Of a stretch of 10,907 nucleotides of DNA, positions 1-5,954 are shown in pieces. The notes under the pieces are model-generated. The model ran no database searches. It was given only the letters and a program-made list of their open reading frames with translations, and was not told the DNA's origin. Both the position numbers and the translations under genes were made by a program. Source of the stretch: Faecalibacterium prausnitzii (GTDB taxonomy: Bacteria > Bacillota > Clostridia > Oscillospirales > Ruminococcaceae); assembly GCA_002313795.1 (NCBI GenBank), contig DCCL01000204.1, forward strand, positions 1 through 10,907, written 5' to 3'. Each line of letters opens with the position of its first letter. Within the stretch, counting starts at the first letter, position 1.

Positions 1-1353
1 GGTGGAAGCATACACACCGGGCTGATAGCCCTGTGCCTTGACTTCCTCACAGAATGCAATGGCACACTTGGTGCGGTCGGTGACGCTCAGACCGTCAGCA
101 CGGCCATTCTTGCCGCCGGAAGCCTCGGTATCAAAGTAGATGGGGTAATCCAGCTTGCGGCCATTGAGAGCCATGATGCAGCCCTGTGCCTCTTCCCGGG
201 CCTCATTTTCATTGACAGCCTGACTGAAGAAGTAGACACCCACCTTCAGACCGGCGTTGCGGGCATTGGTGAAGTGCTGCTCGAACATGGGGTCCATGAC
301 CAGCGCACCGCTGCTGTAGCCGCGGTAGCCGATGCGGATGATGACGAACTCAACGCCTGCCTTCTTGACCTGCTCCCAGTTGATGTTGGACTGATATTTC
401 GACACATCGATGCCGAAGGTAGCCTTCTGCTGCACACCGTTGCCATCGAAATAGTAGAGTTTATTGTCGATGCACTGGATGCCGGTCACCGGCTGATTGG
501 TGGTCTGGTCATAGTAGTAGGTCTTGCCGCCAGCCGTCCGCCAGCCGGAATAGACCGGGGCCGGCGCGGAGCTGCTGCCGCTGCTGCTGTCATCTTTATC
601 GCTGTCGCCCTTGCCGAAGAGAAAATTCCACAGCCAGCTCAGCAGGCCGTTCTCCTCGGTCAGGCAGGTGGTGTCGATGTCGCTCTCATCCAGCGTGCCT
701 GCATCCAGCGCCTCCCGGATCTCCTCCGGCGTCAGCAGGATGGTGCCCTCTTCGGTATTCACCGGGAGGGTGGTCTCCTCTTCGGAGTTGGTCTCTGCGT
801 TGGACTCCGGCTGACTCTCCGGCTCTGCGGCGGTCTCTTCTGCCGCAGGGGCACTCAGGGGGTCTTCTGCGGCCAGCGCCTCCGTCTCCTGACGCAGGCG
901 GGGCAGACCGTTCTCCTCGTCCAGACCCGCAATGCCGCCTATCACAGAAGCTTCAGGGGCTGCGTCCGGCGTCGTCTCAGCTGCCGTATCCTCAGCAGGC
1001 GCGGCCGGAGCCTCCGGCTCTGCGGCAGGGGGTGTTTCCGGCTGGGTCTGGGCAGGCTGCGCGGCAGACGCAGCAGTGCTCTCCGATGCGGCGGGAGCCG
1101 TGTCCTTCTTTCCTGCACCGGTCTCTGTCTTTTTGTCATTTTTCTTCTTTGCGGTCGTGCTGTGGGAATCGCCATCGCTCTCCCACATCTGGGCGGAGGG
1201 CTCCACCGTCAGACCTGCCGGCTGGGACACCAGCAGGGCCGTGGTGCCAAAGCCGCCCACTGCAATAGCCAGCGCCATCACTGCCGAGGCCACCATCTGA
1301 CCTGCAGCGCGGCGCGTTTTCTTTTTCGGAGTTCCTGTATCTTTCTGTTTCAT
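1..1353 (-). CDS. GH25 family lysozyme (muramidase), secreted or membrane-anchored; 3' end outside window
   Basis: Reading the minus strand from the ATG at 1353 gives 451 uninterrupted codons that run off the window. Residues 1-16 are basic and about 17-43 form a hydrophobic signal or anchor segment. Residues 60-260 are a low-complexity Ala/Pro/Glu/Thr linker, typical of wall-spanning spacers. Residues 270-309 look like a choline-binding-type cell-wall repeat (GWRTAGGKTYYYD, then KLYYFDGNGVQQ). The GH25 domain begins at about 312 with FGIDVSKYQ (D316), then VIIRIGYRGY, and the catalytic pair in YFDTE (D408, E410). The last expected active-site Asp lies beyond the edge. GH25 enzymes cleave the MurNAc-GlcNAc bond of peptidoglycan, so this acts outside the membrane on self or rival walls. 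The start is supported by purine-rich GGAGG and GGCGGA upstream, though GGAGG is about 13 nt away, which is long. A promoter sits at 1441-1470. Confidence 0.9.
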   Translation of the reverse strand, partial: MKQKDTGTPKKKTRRAAGQMVASAVMALAIAVGGFGTTALLVSQPAGLTVEPSAQMWESDGDSHSTTAKKKNDKKTETGAGKKDTAPAASESTAASAAQPAQTQPETPPAAEPEAPAAPAEDTAAETTPDAAPEASVIGGIAGLDEENGLPRLRQETEALAAEDPLSAPAAEETAAEPESQPESNAETNSEEETTLPVNTEEGTILLTPEEIREALDAGTLDESDIDTTCLTEENGLLSWLWNFLFGKGDSDKDDSSSGSSSAPAPVYSGWRTAGGKTYYYDQTTNQPVTGIQCIDNKLYYFDGNGVQQKATFGIDVSKYQSNINWEQVKKAGVEFVIIRIGYRGYSSGALVMDPMFEQHFTNARNAGLKVGVYFFSQAVNENEAREEAQGCIMALNGRKLDYPIYFDTEASGGKNGRADGLSVTDRTKCAIAFCEEVKAQGYQPGVYAST

Positions 1354-1440
1354 TCCGCCTGCTCTGCCTCCAAGCTCTATTGTCACACGGCCCCATCTTC
1401 CGGGCCGCCGAGAATGCTGTAAGGATAGTTACACATCTAT

Positions 1441-1470
1441 AGTATACACCCAACAGCAAGCCCCCGTCAA
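1441..1470 (-). promoter_or_regulatory. Predicted sigma-A promoter of the GH25 gene
   Basis: On the minus strand TTGACG (1470-1465) is followed by an 18-bp spacer and TATACT (1446-1441), matching the consensus at 5/6 and 5/6. The expected start near 1434 coincides with the base of a 5-bp stem-loop at 1433-1418, giving an 80-nt leader. Confidence 0.6.
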
Positions 1471-1614
1471 TCTCATTTGGTGCACTTCCGGAGGGTGTTT
1501 TACCGCCGTCTTTCCACAGCACAAAACTCTCTATACGGAATACGTTCCGCCCCGCCGTATTATTGCATCCGGCACAAAAACGCAGCCCTTCTGCCTGTTT
1601 TTTGCATTTTTTTC

Positions 1615-1643
1615 TTGCTGTCTTGACACGTGTATGGTATTAT
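1615..1643 (+). promoter_or_regulatory. Predicted promoter of the PTS-like gene
   Basis: TTGCTG (1615-1620), a 17-bp spacer and TATTAT (1638-1643) preceded by TG at 1635-1636 (extended -10). The same TTCTTGCTG-17-TATxAT layout occurs at the lectin gene promoter on the other strand (4021-4049), which supports the call. A better-looking TTGACA at 1623-1628 has no -10 at suitable spacing. Confidence 0.5.
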
Positions 1644-1699
1644 GATGGTCATGCAGCTTTGCCGCATCATGAAATCGTAACAAGGGAAAGGCAGTATTT

Positions 1700-2758
1700 A
1701 TGTCAAACATGAAAGATTTTCTTCAGCGGAAGGACATCGTTATCACTCCGCAGCGCTATCTCATCGAAGCTCTGGGCGCCATGGCACAGGGCCTGTTCGC
1801 CAGCCTGCTCATCGGCACCATCATCAAGACGCTGGGCCAGCAGACCGGCCTTGAAACCCTGGTAGACCTGGGCAGCTACGCCACGGCCATGAGCGGCCCT
1901 GCCATGGCCGTGGCCATCGGCTGGGCGCTCCACTGCCCGCCGCTGGTGCTGTTCAGTCTGGTGACGGTGGGCTACTCCTCCAACGCACTGGGCGGCGCAG
2001 GCGGCCCTCTGGCCGTCCTCATCATCGCCATCGTGGCTTCTGAGCTGGGCAAAGCCGTCAGCAAGGAGACCCGCATCGATATCCTTGTCACCCCGCTGGT
2101 GACCATCTTCTCCGGCGTCGGCCTCTCCATGCTGATCGCGGCCCCCATCGGTGCTGCCGCAAGCCAGGTGGGCACCCTCATCATGTGGGCCACCGAGCAG
2201 GCACCCTTCCTCATGGGCATCCTGGTCTCGGTCATCGTGGGTGTGGCCCTGACCCTTCCCATCTCCTCTGCCGCCATCTGCGCCGCTCTGGGCCTGACCG
2301 GTCTGGCCGGCGGTGCCGCTGTGGCGGGCTGCTGTGCTCAGATGATCGGCTTTGCCGTCATGAGCTATAAGGAGAACGGCGTAGGCGGCCTCATCAGCCA
2401 GGGTCTGGGCACCAGCATGCTTCAGATGGGCAACATCGTCAAGAACCCCCGCATCTGGATCGCACCCACGCTGGCCAGCGCCATCACCGGCCCTCTGGCC
2501 ACCTGCGTGTTCCATCTTGAGATGAATGGTGCCGCTGTCTCCTCCGGCATGGGCACCTGCGGCCTTGTGGGACAGATCGGCGTCTACACCGGCTGGGTCA
2601 GCGACATTGCCGCCGGCACCAAAGCGGCCATCACCCCCATGGACTGGGCCGCTCTCATCCTCATCTGCTTCGTCCTGCCTGCCGTGCTCAGCGTTCTCTT
2701 CTGCGAGATCGAGCGCCGGATGGGCTGGATCAAGGACGGCGACCTGAAACTGAACTGA
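1700..2758 (+). CDS. PTS_EIIC_2-family membrane protein (PTS IIC-like / PfoR-like)
   Basis: 352 residues, mostly hydrophobic, with about nine to ten membrane segments separated by short Gly-rich loops. After a short polar N-terminus (residues 1-18) the conserved blocks are LAGGAAVAGCCAQMIGF at about 203-219, then GLISQGLGTSMLQMGNIVKN and a C-terminal SSGMGTCGLVGQIG. I recognise these as the PTS_EIIC_2 family, which includes the Clostridium perfringens PfoR protein. Members resemble the sugar-translocating IIC component of the phosphotransferase system, but substrates are mostly unknown and no IIA or IIB gene is present nearby, so transport of a specific sugar cannot be claimed. The start is fixed by AAGGGAAAGG at 1682-1691, 8 nt before the ATG. 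It is probably monocistronic, with its own promoter at 1615-1643 and a terminator directly after the stop. The long minus-strand reading frame across this gene is a GC-codon shadow. Confidence 0.85.
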   Translation: MSNMKDFLQRKDIVITPQRYLIEALGAMAQGLFASLLIGTIIKTLGQQTGLETLVDLGSYATAMSGPAMAVAIGWALHCPPLVLFSLVTVGYSSNALGGAGGPLAVLIIAIVASELGKAVSKETRIDILVTPLVTIFSGVGLSMLIAAPIGAAASQVGTLIMWATEQAPFLMGILVSVIVGVALTLPISSAAICAALGLTGLAGGAAVAGCCAQMIGFAVMSYKENGVGGLISQGLGTSMLQMGNIVKNPRIWIAPTLASAITGPLATCVFHLEMNGAAVSSGMGTCGLVGQIGVYTGWVSDIAAGTKAAITPMDWAALILICFVLPAVLSVLFCEIERRMGWIKDGDLKLN

Positions 2759-2766
2759 ACCATATG

Positions 2767-2795
2767 AAAAAAGCCTGCCGTCGGCAGGCTTTTTT
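2767..2795. terminator. Bidirectional intrinsic terminator between convergent genes
   Basis: GCCTGCC (2773-2779), loop GTC, GGCAGGC (2783-2789), flanked by six A on the left and six T on the right. It can end transcription from the PTS-like gene (plus) and the NUDIX gene (minus), whose stop codon lies only 3 nt beyond the hairpin. Confidence 0.92.
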
Positions 2796-2797
2796 CG

Positions 2798-3307
2798 TTA
2801 TACCACTCTTTTCCCGTCCAGCACGGCCTCTTTCAGGGTATCTCCGTCATAGACCAGCTTGAGGGAGAAATAGGGGTGTTCCTCATTCATCAGCCGGAAG
2901 AAGATCTTATCGCCCTCCCAGATGGGCAGGCTCTCCACTTTTTCCTTCGGCACCCATTCCAGCACGCCCTCCCGGCAGGCGTCGCCCTGCACCATCTCGC
3001 CTTCCCAGCCGTCGGCGGTGTAGAGGTGGATGAACTCAGTCATATTGCCGAGGATGAAGGTCAGCAGGCCCCGGCTCCGCCAGCGGGTGAGGGTCAGTCC
3101 GGTCTCTTCCCTCACCTCCCGCAGCAGGCAGTCCTCCGGGCTCTCGAACCGCTCGAACTTTCCGCCCACGCCCACCCATTTGTCGTGGTTGTAGTCGTCC
3201 TGCTTCTTGACACGGTGGAGCATCAGGTAGGCATCGTCCCGTTCCAGATAGCAGAGCGTCGTGCTGAAGATAGGATATTCCGGGTCCATAAAAGCGCCTA
3301 AATTCAT
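2798..3307 (-). CDS. NUDIX hydrolase (8-oxo-dGTP diphosphatase-like)
   Basis: 169 residues. The complete NUDIX box GX5EX7REVxEEXGL is visible at residues 49-71 (G49, E55, R63-E64, E67-E68, G70), which binds Mg2+ and the diphosphate of the substrate. The preceding VGVGGKFE and the N-terminal STTLCYLERDD strand fit the MutT/8-oxo-dGTP diphosphatase subgroup, cytosolic enzymes that hydrolyse oxidised or other nucleoside triphosphates. The substrate cannot be decided from sequence. The ATG at 3307 is preferred over the one at 3289 because AAAGGAG lies 7-8 nt before the former, while the latter has no ribosome-binding site. No clear promoter is seen in the 83-bp gap behind the gene, so it may depend on read-through from the lectin gene across the hairpin at 3333-3363. 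Confidence 0.92.
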   Translation of the reverse strand: MNLGAFMDPEYPIFSTTLCYLERDDAYLMLHRVKKQDDYNHDKWVGVGGKFERFESPEDCLLREVREETGLTLTRWRSRGLLTFILGNMTEFIHLYTADGWEGEMVQGDACREGVLEWVPKEKVESLPIWEGDKIFFRLMNEEHPYFSLKLVYDGDTLKEAVLDGKRVV

Positions 3308-3332
3308 GGTCTTCTCCTTTTCTCAACAGCAA

Positions 3333-3363
3333 AGCGCCCCGCAGATGACCCCTGCGGGGCGCT
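3333..3363 (-). terminator. GC-rich hairpin terminator after the lectin gene
   Basis: A 12-bp perfect stem (AGCGCCCCGCAG at 3333-3344, CTGCGGGGCGCT at 3352-3363) lies 27 nt after the lectin stop on the minus strand. The tract that follows on that strand is only moderately U-rich (TTTGCTGTT). The plus strand also has T-rich sequence after it, so direction is not certain. Confidence 0.7.
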
Positions 3364-3390
3364 GTTATTTTTAGGTTCCTGCAACCGGCT

Positions 3391-3981
3391 TTATGCCTTC
3401 CGGCTCGCCCGGCCCTTGCCTGCGTTGTTCAGCTTGCGGACCAGATCATTCTGGTGCTTACGCTGGGAGGGCGTCGGCTCCGGGTCGTGCACCTCTTCCA
3501 CCTTTGCCCGGGTCTGCTGGGCATTGGAGTCCACACGCTCCAGATCCCACTCCTGATTGCCGCCCGAGACGTAAGTCCAGATCTGAGCCTGTGCACCATT
3601 GGAGGTGTTCATGCCCACGAGGTCGATGTACTTGTCCGCCAGCACATTGCGGATGCGGGTGCGGCCCCCGCGGGTAGGCTCCAGCGCCCAGCACTGGCTC
3701 AGCCCGCTGGTACGGCCCCACTGATGCAGCCAGGTGCCTTCCACCACGCCGCCCAGTGCCAGGTCGATCATCTTACCGGTAAAGCGGTTCTGGATGCGCC
3801 AGCGGCCCTCGCCTGCGTCCACGAACTTCCACTGCTGCCACGGATGGCCTGCGTAATCCCACAGACGGATCGCAGCGCCGTTCTCCGTGTTGAAATTCTT
3901 TACTTCCAGCACCTTTCCATTGGGGGCTTTGATGAGGTAAAACTCATTTTCCGATAATACGACCTGCGATGCCTTTGCCAT
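3391..3981 (-). CDS. Ricin-type beta-trefoil lectin domain protein, no signal peptide
   Basis: 196 residues. Three RICIN-type repeats are evident: the QxW motifs fall at residues 49-51 (QQW), 96-98 (QCW) and 143-145 (QEW), exactly 47 residues apart, each after a FYLIKAPNGKVLEV-like or WRIQNRFTGKMIDL-like strand pair. That completes one beta-trefoil (about 10-150), a fold that usually binds galactose or other sugars. Residues 151-196 are a polar tail ending in Lys/Arg/Asn-rich sequence. No signal peptide, membrane segment or enzyme domain is present, which is odd because RICIN domains are normally attached to secreted hydrolases or toxins. A cytosolic or non-classically exported role is therefore open. 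The start is supported by AAAGGAG about 9 nt upstream, and a strong promoter lies at 4021-4049. Confidence 0.88.
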   Translation of the reverse strand: MAKASQVVLSENEFYLIKAPNGKVLEVKNFNTENGAAIRLWDYAGHPWQQWKFVDAGEGRWRIQNRFTGKMIDLALGGVVEGTWLHQWGRTSGLSQCWALEPTRGGRTRIRNVLADKYIDLVGMNTSNGAQAQIWTYVSGGNQEWDLERVDSNAQQTRAKVEEVHDPEPTPSQRKHQNDLVRKLNNAGKGRASRKA

Positions 3982-4020
3982 AACTGCGATCTCCTTTCAG
4001 CAAAGATTTTTACTGCCCTT

Positions 4021-4049
4021 ATTATAGCGCATTCCAGTTTGGGCAGCAA
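4021..4049 (-). promoter_or_regulatory. Predicted promoter of the ricin-type lectin gene
   Basis: On the minus strand TTGCTG (4049-4044), a 17-bp spacer and a perfect TATAAT (4026-4021). The predicted start is about 33 nt before the ATG. Confidence 0.75.
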
Positions 4050-4401
4050 GAATAGTTTTTCATAATTTTTGTTGATTTCTTTATACATTTTGACCGTTCT
4101 GCTGAATTATTTCTCTTTCTGTCAATCTTCGCGTTCCACTTTCCGGCAACACTTGTATCCATCTGACGCACGGTCTGACAGCCCTATCGTTTTCTTTCCG
4201 TTTTCCACTGTTTTTACAGTACGGACAACACACCTGTTTTGGGCCCATTTTCCGCCCCAAAAGAGGCAAATCGTTCTCCGCCCAAGGCCAATTCAGGGCA
4301 ATGACTTCATGTTTGTAAAGTAAAGCAAATCCTTGTGCTTTACTTTAATGATAGATATTGTATTTCAGAATGCGCTTTAATTTGTTTCACGTTCTGCGCT
4401 A
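4050..4401. other. Gene-poor, AT-richer intergenic region
   Basis: About 350 bp between the lectin promoter and the small-ORF promoter. I see no supported gene: the open frames lack ribosome-binding sites and recognisable content. The clear structure is the perfect inverted repeat at 4316-4347. Base composition is visibly lower in GC than the flanking genes, so this may be an old insertion site or a degraded gene. Confidence 0.5.
4316..4347. repeat. Perfect 11-bp inverted repeat
   Basis: TAAAGTAAAGC (4316-4326) and GCTTTACTTTA (4337-4347) flank a 10-base loop. Each arm contains a tandem TAAAG/TAAAG. No T-run follows on either strand, so it is not a standard terminator. It lies 55 bp before the -35 of the small-ORF promoter and may be an operator. 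Confidence 0.75.
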
Positions 4402-4430
4402 TTGACTTTATATCGTAACAGGTGTATAGT
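4402..4430 (+). promoter_or_regulatory. Strong predicted promoter of the 60-residue small protein gene
   Basis: TTGACT (4402-4407), a 17-bp spacer and TATAGT (4425-4430), each 5/6 to consensus. The expected start is near 4437, giving a leader of about 75 nt. Confidence 0.8.
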
Positions 4431-4434
4431 AAAG

Positions 4435-4489
4435 TCACAGGGAGCAGGGAATGCCCCCGGAACCACGAACTTCAGGCTTCGGCCTGTGA
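4435..4489 (+). other. Structured 5' leader with mutually exclusive stems
   Basis: TCACAGG (4435-4441) can pair with CCTGTGA (4483-4489), while CAGGC (4473-4477) can pair with GCCTG (4482-4486) across a TTCG tetraloop. Both use 4483-4486, so only one can form. The Shine-Dalgarno AGGAGG begins about 10 nt after this element. It matches no riboswitch class I recognise. Confidence 0.5.
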
Positions 4490-4511
4490 GAAAAATATAG
4501 GAGGTTTGACT

Positions 4512-4694
4512 ATGTATTACTACATTCTGGGCTGCGGTATCGCTTGTGTCGTTCTCTTCGGCATCGACAGCATGGAGACGGTATGCGTCAAGCCGGCCGA
4601 GATGATTGGCAAAGTTCTTCTTTGGCCTGTCACCCTGATGGAAGCAGTTGTCCGTTACAGCTCCACTCATCACAACTTCAAGGCTGCGCTGTAA
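4512..4694 (+). CDS. Small hydrophobic protein of unknown function (60 aa)
   Basis: The ATG at 4512 follows AGGAGG by about 7 nt, and the whole unit has a strong promoter (4402-4430) and a terminator (4824-4861), so I take it as a real gene. An upstream in-frame start at 4422 would lie inside the promoter and is rejected. The product begins MYYYILGCGIACVVLFGID, one membrane segment at about residues 3-19. A second moderately hydrophobic stretch (MIGKVLLWPVTLMEAVV) covers about 31-47, with a short polar tail. It contains three Cys, at positions 8, 12 and 25. I recognise no family. It is likely a membrane microprotein, and the structured RNA on both sides suggests post-transcriptional control. 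Confidence 0.7.
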   Translation: MYYYILGCGIACVVLFGIDSMETVCVKPAEMIGKVLLWPVTLMEAVVRYSSTHHNFKAAL

Positions 4695-4721
4695 CACGCA
4701 TCACGTCGCAGGACGTCCATA

Positions 4722-4812
4722 GCAGTTTGCGCTTTTAACGCACAAGCAGCATCCGCAAACTGCATATCGCAAATATGCCGTTTTGTGAGACGTTATTTGT
4801 GAAAATTGCGAT
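4722..4812 (+). repeat. Cluster of overlapping inverted repeats in the 3' region of the small ORF
   Basis: GCAGTTTGCG (4722-4731) pairs perfectly with CGCAAACTGC (4754-4763). GCATAT (4762-4767) pairs with ATATGC (4773-4778). ATCGCAA (4766-4772) can instead pair with TTGCGAT (4806-4812). The region ends at a strong terminator, so a stable 3'-derived RNA is possible. Confidence 0.6.
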
Positions 4813-4823
4813 AAAAAGCCATC

Positions 4824-4861
4824 AAGGCTGCCGTACTCATTCCGGGTACGGCAGCCTTTTT
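4824..4861 (+). terminator. Intrinsic terminator of the small-ORF transcript
   Basis: A 13-bp perfect stem (AAGGCTGCCGTAC at 4824-4836, GTACGGCAGCCTT at 4846-4858), a 9-base loop and a T5 run at 4857-4861. Confidence 0.93.
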
Positions 4862-4863
4862 GC

Positions 4864-4893
4864 TTTACACTCAGGGGCCGGATGTGATACACT
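4864..4893 (+). promoter_or_regulatory. Predicted promoter of the GNAT gene
   Basis: TTTACA (4864-4869), an 18-bp spacer and TACACT (4888-4893) with TG at 4885-4886 (extended -10). It starts 3 nt after the previous terminator. The predicted RNA begins near 4900 with a hairpin (GGCAG 4903-4907, CTGCC 4924-4928). Confidence 0.65.
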
Positions 4894-4972
4894 ATCTTCA
4901 AAGGCAGTGCGGGGCATCCCAGCCTGCCGCTATCATGTTGTGCGCGTCTGAGCGCGATTTTTCAGGAGGATT

Positions 4973-5461
4973 ATGAAACCGGATTACAAACTGGTCGCCA
5001 AGGCCAAATACATTCACATGACCGCCGACCTCGCCAGTGAGCTCTGGCACGAGGTCTACAAGCGCTACTTCCCCGCAAAGCAGCTGGACGCCCTGGTGGA
5101 CAGCCTGCAGAGTGCCGATGCCATCGAGGAGGACATCGATAACGATGTGAACTACTTCCTCGTGTTCCTGGGCGATAAGCTCATCGGCTACTTTGCCTGG
5201 AAGATGGAGAACACCTCGCTCCACCTGCTCCATCTCTACCTCAAGCCGGAATACCGCGGCAAGGCCATCGGCCGGGACATCGTGGCATCCTGCGAGCGCC
5301 TGGCCCGTGGCGAGGGCCGTGGCCGGGTGTGGTGCGGTGTGAACGCCCGCATCCTGCCGGTTCAGCAGTTCTTCAAGGCAAAGGGCTATCGTGCCCTCGG
5401 CCCTGCCGAGAGTGAGGGCGGCATCGACCGCAACGAGCTGATCTTTGAGCACATGCTGTAA
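4973..5461 (+). CDS. GNAT family N-acetyltransferase
   Basis: 162 residues. The acetyl-CoA-binding motif A is seen at about 88-104 (LYLKPEYRGKAIGRDIV, with R95 and G100 of the pyrophosphate-binding turn), preceded by the central strand LIGYFAWK (70-77). Towards the C-terminus CGVNARILPVQQFFKAKGYR (121-140) matches the N...A...Y/F-K-x-GY segment that closes the fold. GNAT enzymes move an acetyl group from acetyl-CoA to an amine, but the acceptor is not predictable here. In motif A the fourth position is Ala rather than the usual Gly, a tolerated variation. AGGAGG lies 5 nt before the ATG. The gene has its own promoter and appears to be a single-gene unit. Confidence 0.88.
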   Translation: MKPDYKLVAKAKYIHMTADLASELWHEVYKRYFPAKQLDALVDSLQSADAIEEDIDNDVNYFLVFLGDKLIGYFAWKMENTSLHLLHLYLKPEYRGKAIGRDIVASCERLARGEGRGRVWCGVNARILPVQQFFKAKGYRALGPAESEGGIDRNELIFEHML

Positions 5462-5479
5462 AAAGACAGGAATTGACCA

Positions 5480-5508
5480 TTGCTTTTTTCCCGGATTTGT
5501 ACTACACT
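5480..5508 (+). promoter_or_regulatory. Predicted promoter of the TrpR-like gene
   Basis: TTGCTT (5480-5485), a 17-bp spacer and TACACT (5503-5508). The -10 is the left arm of the palindrome at 5503-5519. TTGACC at 5473-5478 is a better -35 match, but it would need a 24-bp spacer. Confidence 0.5.
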
Positions 5509-5519
5509 AAAGTAGTGTA
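5503..5519. promoter_or_regulatory. Palindromic operator candidate over the yerC promoter
   Basis: TACACTA (5503-5509), AAG, TAGTGTA (5513-5519) form a perfect 7-bp inverted repeat overlapping the -10 and predicted start. A dimeric TrpR-type repressor is encoded immediately downstream, so autoregulation is the natural reading. Confidence 0.55.
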
Positions 5520-5573
5520 TTGAAGTGCCCGGAGGCGGGCAGACATCATTGAATGATCGGGGAGGAACCGCTT

Positions 5574-5870
5574 ATGGCTAAGGACCATCCGACCGGAAAA
5601 TCCGGTCTGTACGCCGCTTTTCTGGAGCTTGAGACGCCGGAGGAGTGCTACCGCTTCCTGCAGGACGTATGCAGCTATGCAGAACTGAGCGCCATGGAGC
5701 AGCGCTACAACATCGCGGAGAAGCTCATGCGCAAGCAGAGCTACACCAGCATCATGGGCAACATCGGCGCATCCAGCGCCATCATCAGCCGGGTGAGCCG
5801 GGTGCTGAGCCGGGATGACAGCGTCCTGCGCCGCATTCTGGAAAAGAACGGCACCTCTGCTGAGGAATGA
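5574..5870 (+). CDS. yerC: YerC/YecD family TrpR-related transcriptional repressor
   Basis: 98 residues, close to the roughly 100 of the family. The segment LELETPEECYRFLQDVCS (about 17-34) followed by ELSAMEQRYNIAEKLMRKQS (37-56) and a TrpR-type helix-turn-helix at about 53-77 (YTSIMGNIGASSAIISRVSR) aligns well with what I recall of Bacillus subtilis YerC, which has GASTATISRVKR at the recognition helix. The ATG at 5574 is chosen over an in-frame ATG at 5553 because GGGGAGG (5559-5565) lies 8 nt before it and would be inside the longer version. Members are helical DNA-binding dimers of the TrpR superfamily. The ligand and regulon are unknown, and tryptophan binding should not be assumed. The promoter carries a matching palindrome. 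A terminator follows, though the next gene has no visible promoter. Confidence 0.9.
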   Translation: MAKDHPTGKSGLYAAFLELETPEECYRFLQDVCSYAELSAMEQRYNIAEKLMRKQSYTSIMGNIGASSAIISRVSRVLSRDDSVLRRILEKNGTSAEE

Positions 5871-5887
5871 GGTCTCATTGACCGCCG

Positions 5888-5929
5888 CGCACTGCGGGCC
5901 GGGACTGCCCCGCCTGCGGTGCGTTTTTT
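5888..5929 (+). terminator. Intrinsic terminator after yerC
   Basis: CGCAC (5888-5892) pairs with GTGCG (5919-5923), with an inner GCGGG/CCCGC stem separated by an asymmetric internal loop, then T6 (5924-5929). The internal loop makes it weaker than the other terminators here, which would allow read-through into the next gene. Confidence 0.7.
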
Positions 5930-5954
5930 CATTATAATAAGGAGTGAATTTATT

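Larger units (their letters stand above)
1354..1699. other. Divergent intergenic region with promoters for both flanking genes
   Basis: No coding region is supportable here. It contains the minus-strand promoter of the GH25 gene (1441-1470) and that gene's leader, which has two small inverted repeats (1418-1422/1429-1433, and a CGGCCC/GGGCCG pair nearer the gene). A T-rich stretch at about 1598-1614 precedes the plus-strand promoter for the PTS-like gene (1615-1643). An imperfect inverted repeat (ATACGG at 1533-1538, CCGTAT at 1555-1560) lies between the two promoters and could be an operator, but nothing identifies a regulator. Confidence 0.6.

Noticed and set aside
274..1422. 382-codon open frame on the plus strand
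   Set aside because: It is the antisense shadow of the GH25 gene: Arg/Leu/Cys-rich low-complexity translation, no ribosome-binding site, and a clear domain-bearing frame opposite.
1623..1646. TTGACA with TATGAT as the PTS-like gene promoter
   Set aside because: The spacer would be 12 bp, too short for sigma-A. TTGCTG-17-TATTAT fits instead.
1703..2515. 270-codon minus-strand frame
   Set aside because: His/Gly/Asp-rich shadow of the PTS-like gene, a typical artefact of GC-rich codons.
4081..4248. 55-codon minus-strand ORF with CCPYC resembling half a zinc ribbon
   Set aside because: Poorly spaced ribosome-binding site, no promoter, and only one further Cys, so a metal site cannot be completed. 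It could be a gene remnant.
4316..4347. Terminator or CRISPR-like repeat
   Set aside because: No T-run follows, and there is only one copy, so neither applies.
5933..5938. TATAAT as a promoter for the DJ-1 gene
   Set aside because: Transcription would begin within or after its ribosome-binding site, and the -35 position lies in the terminator hairpin without a match.
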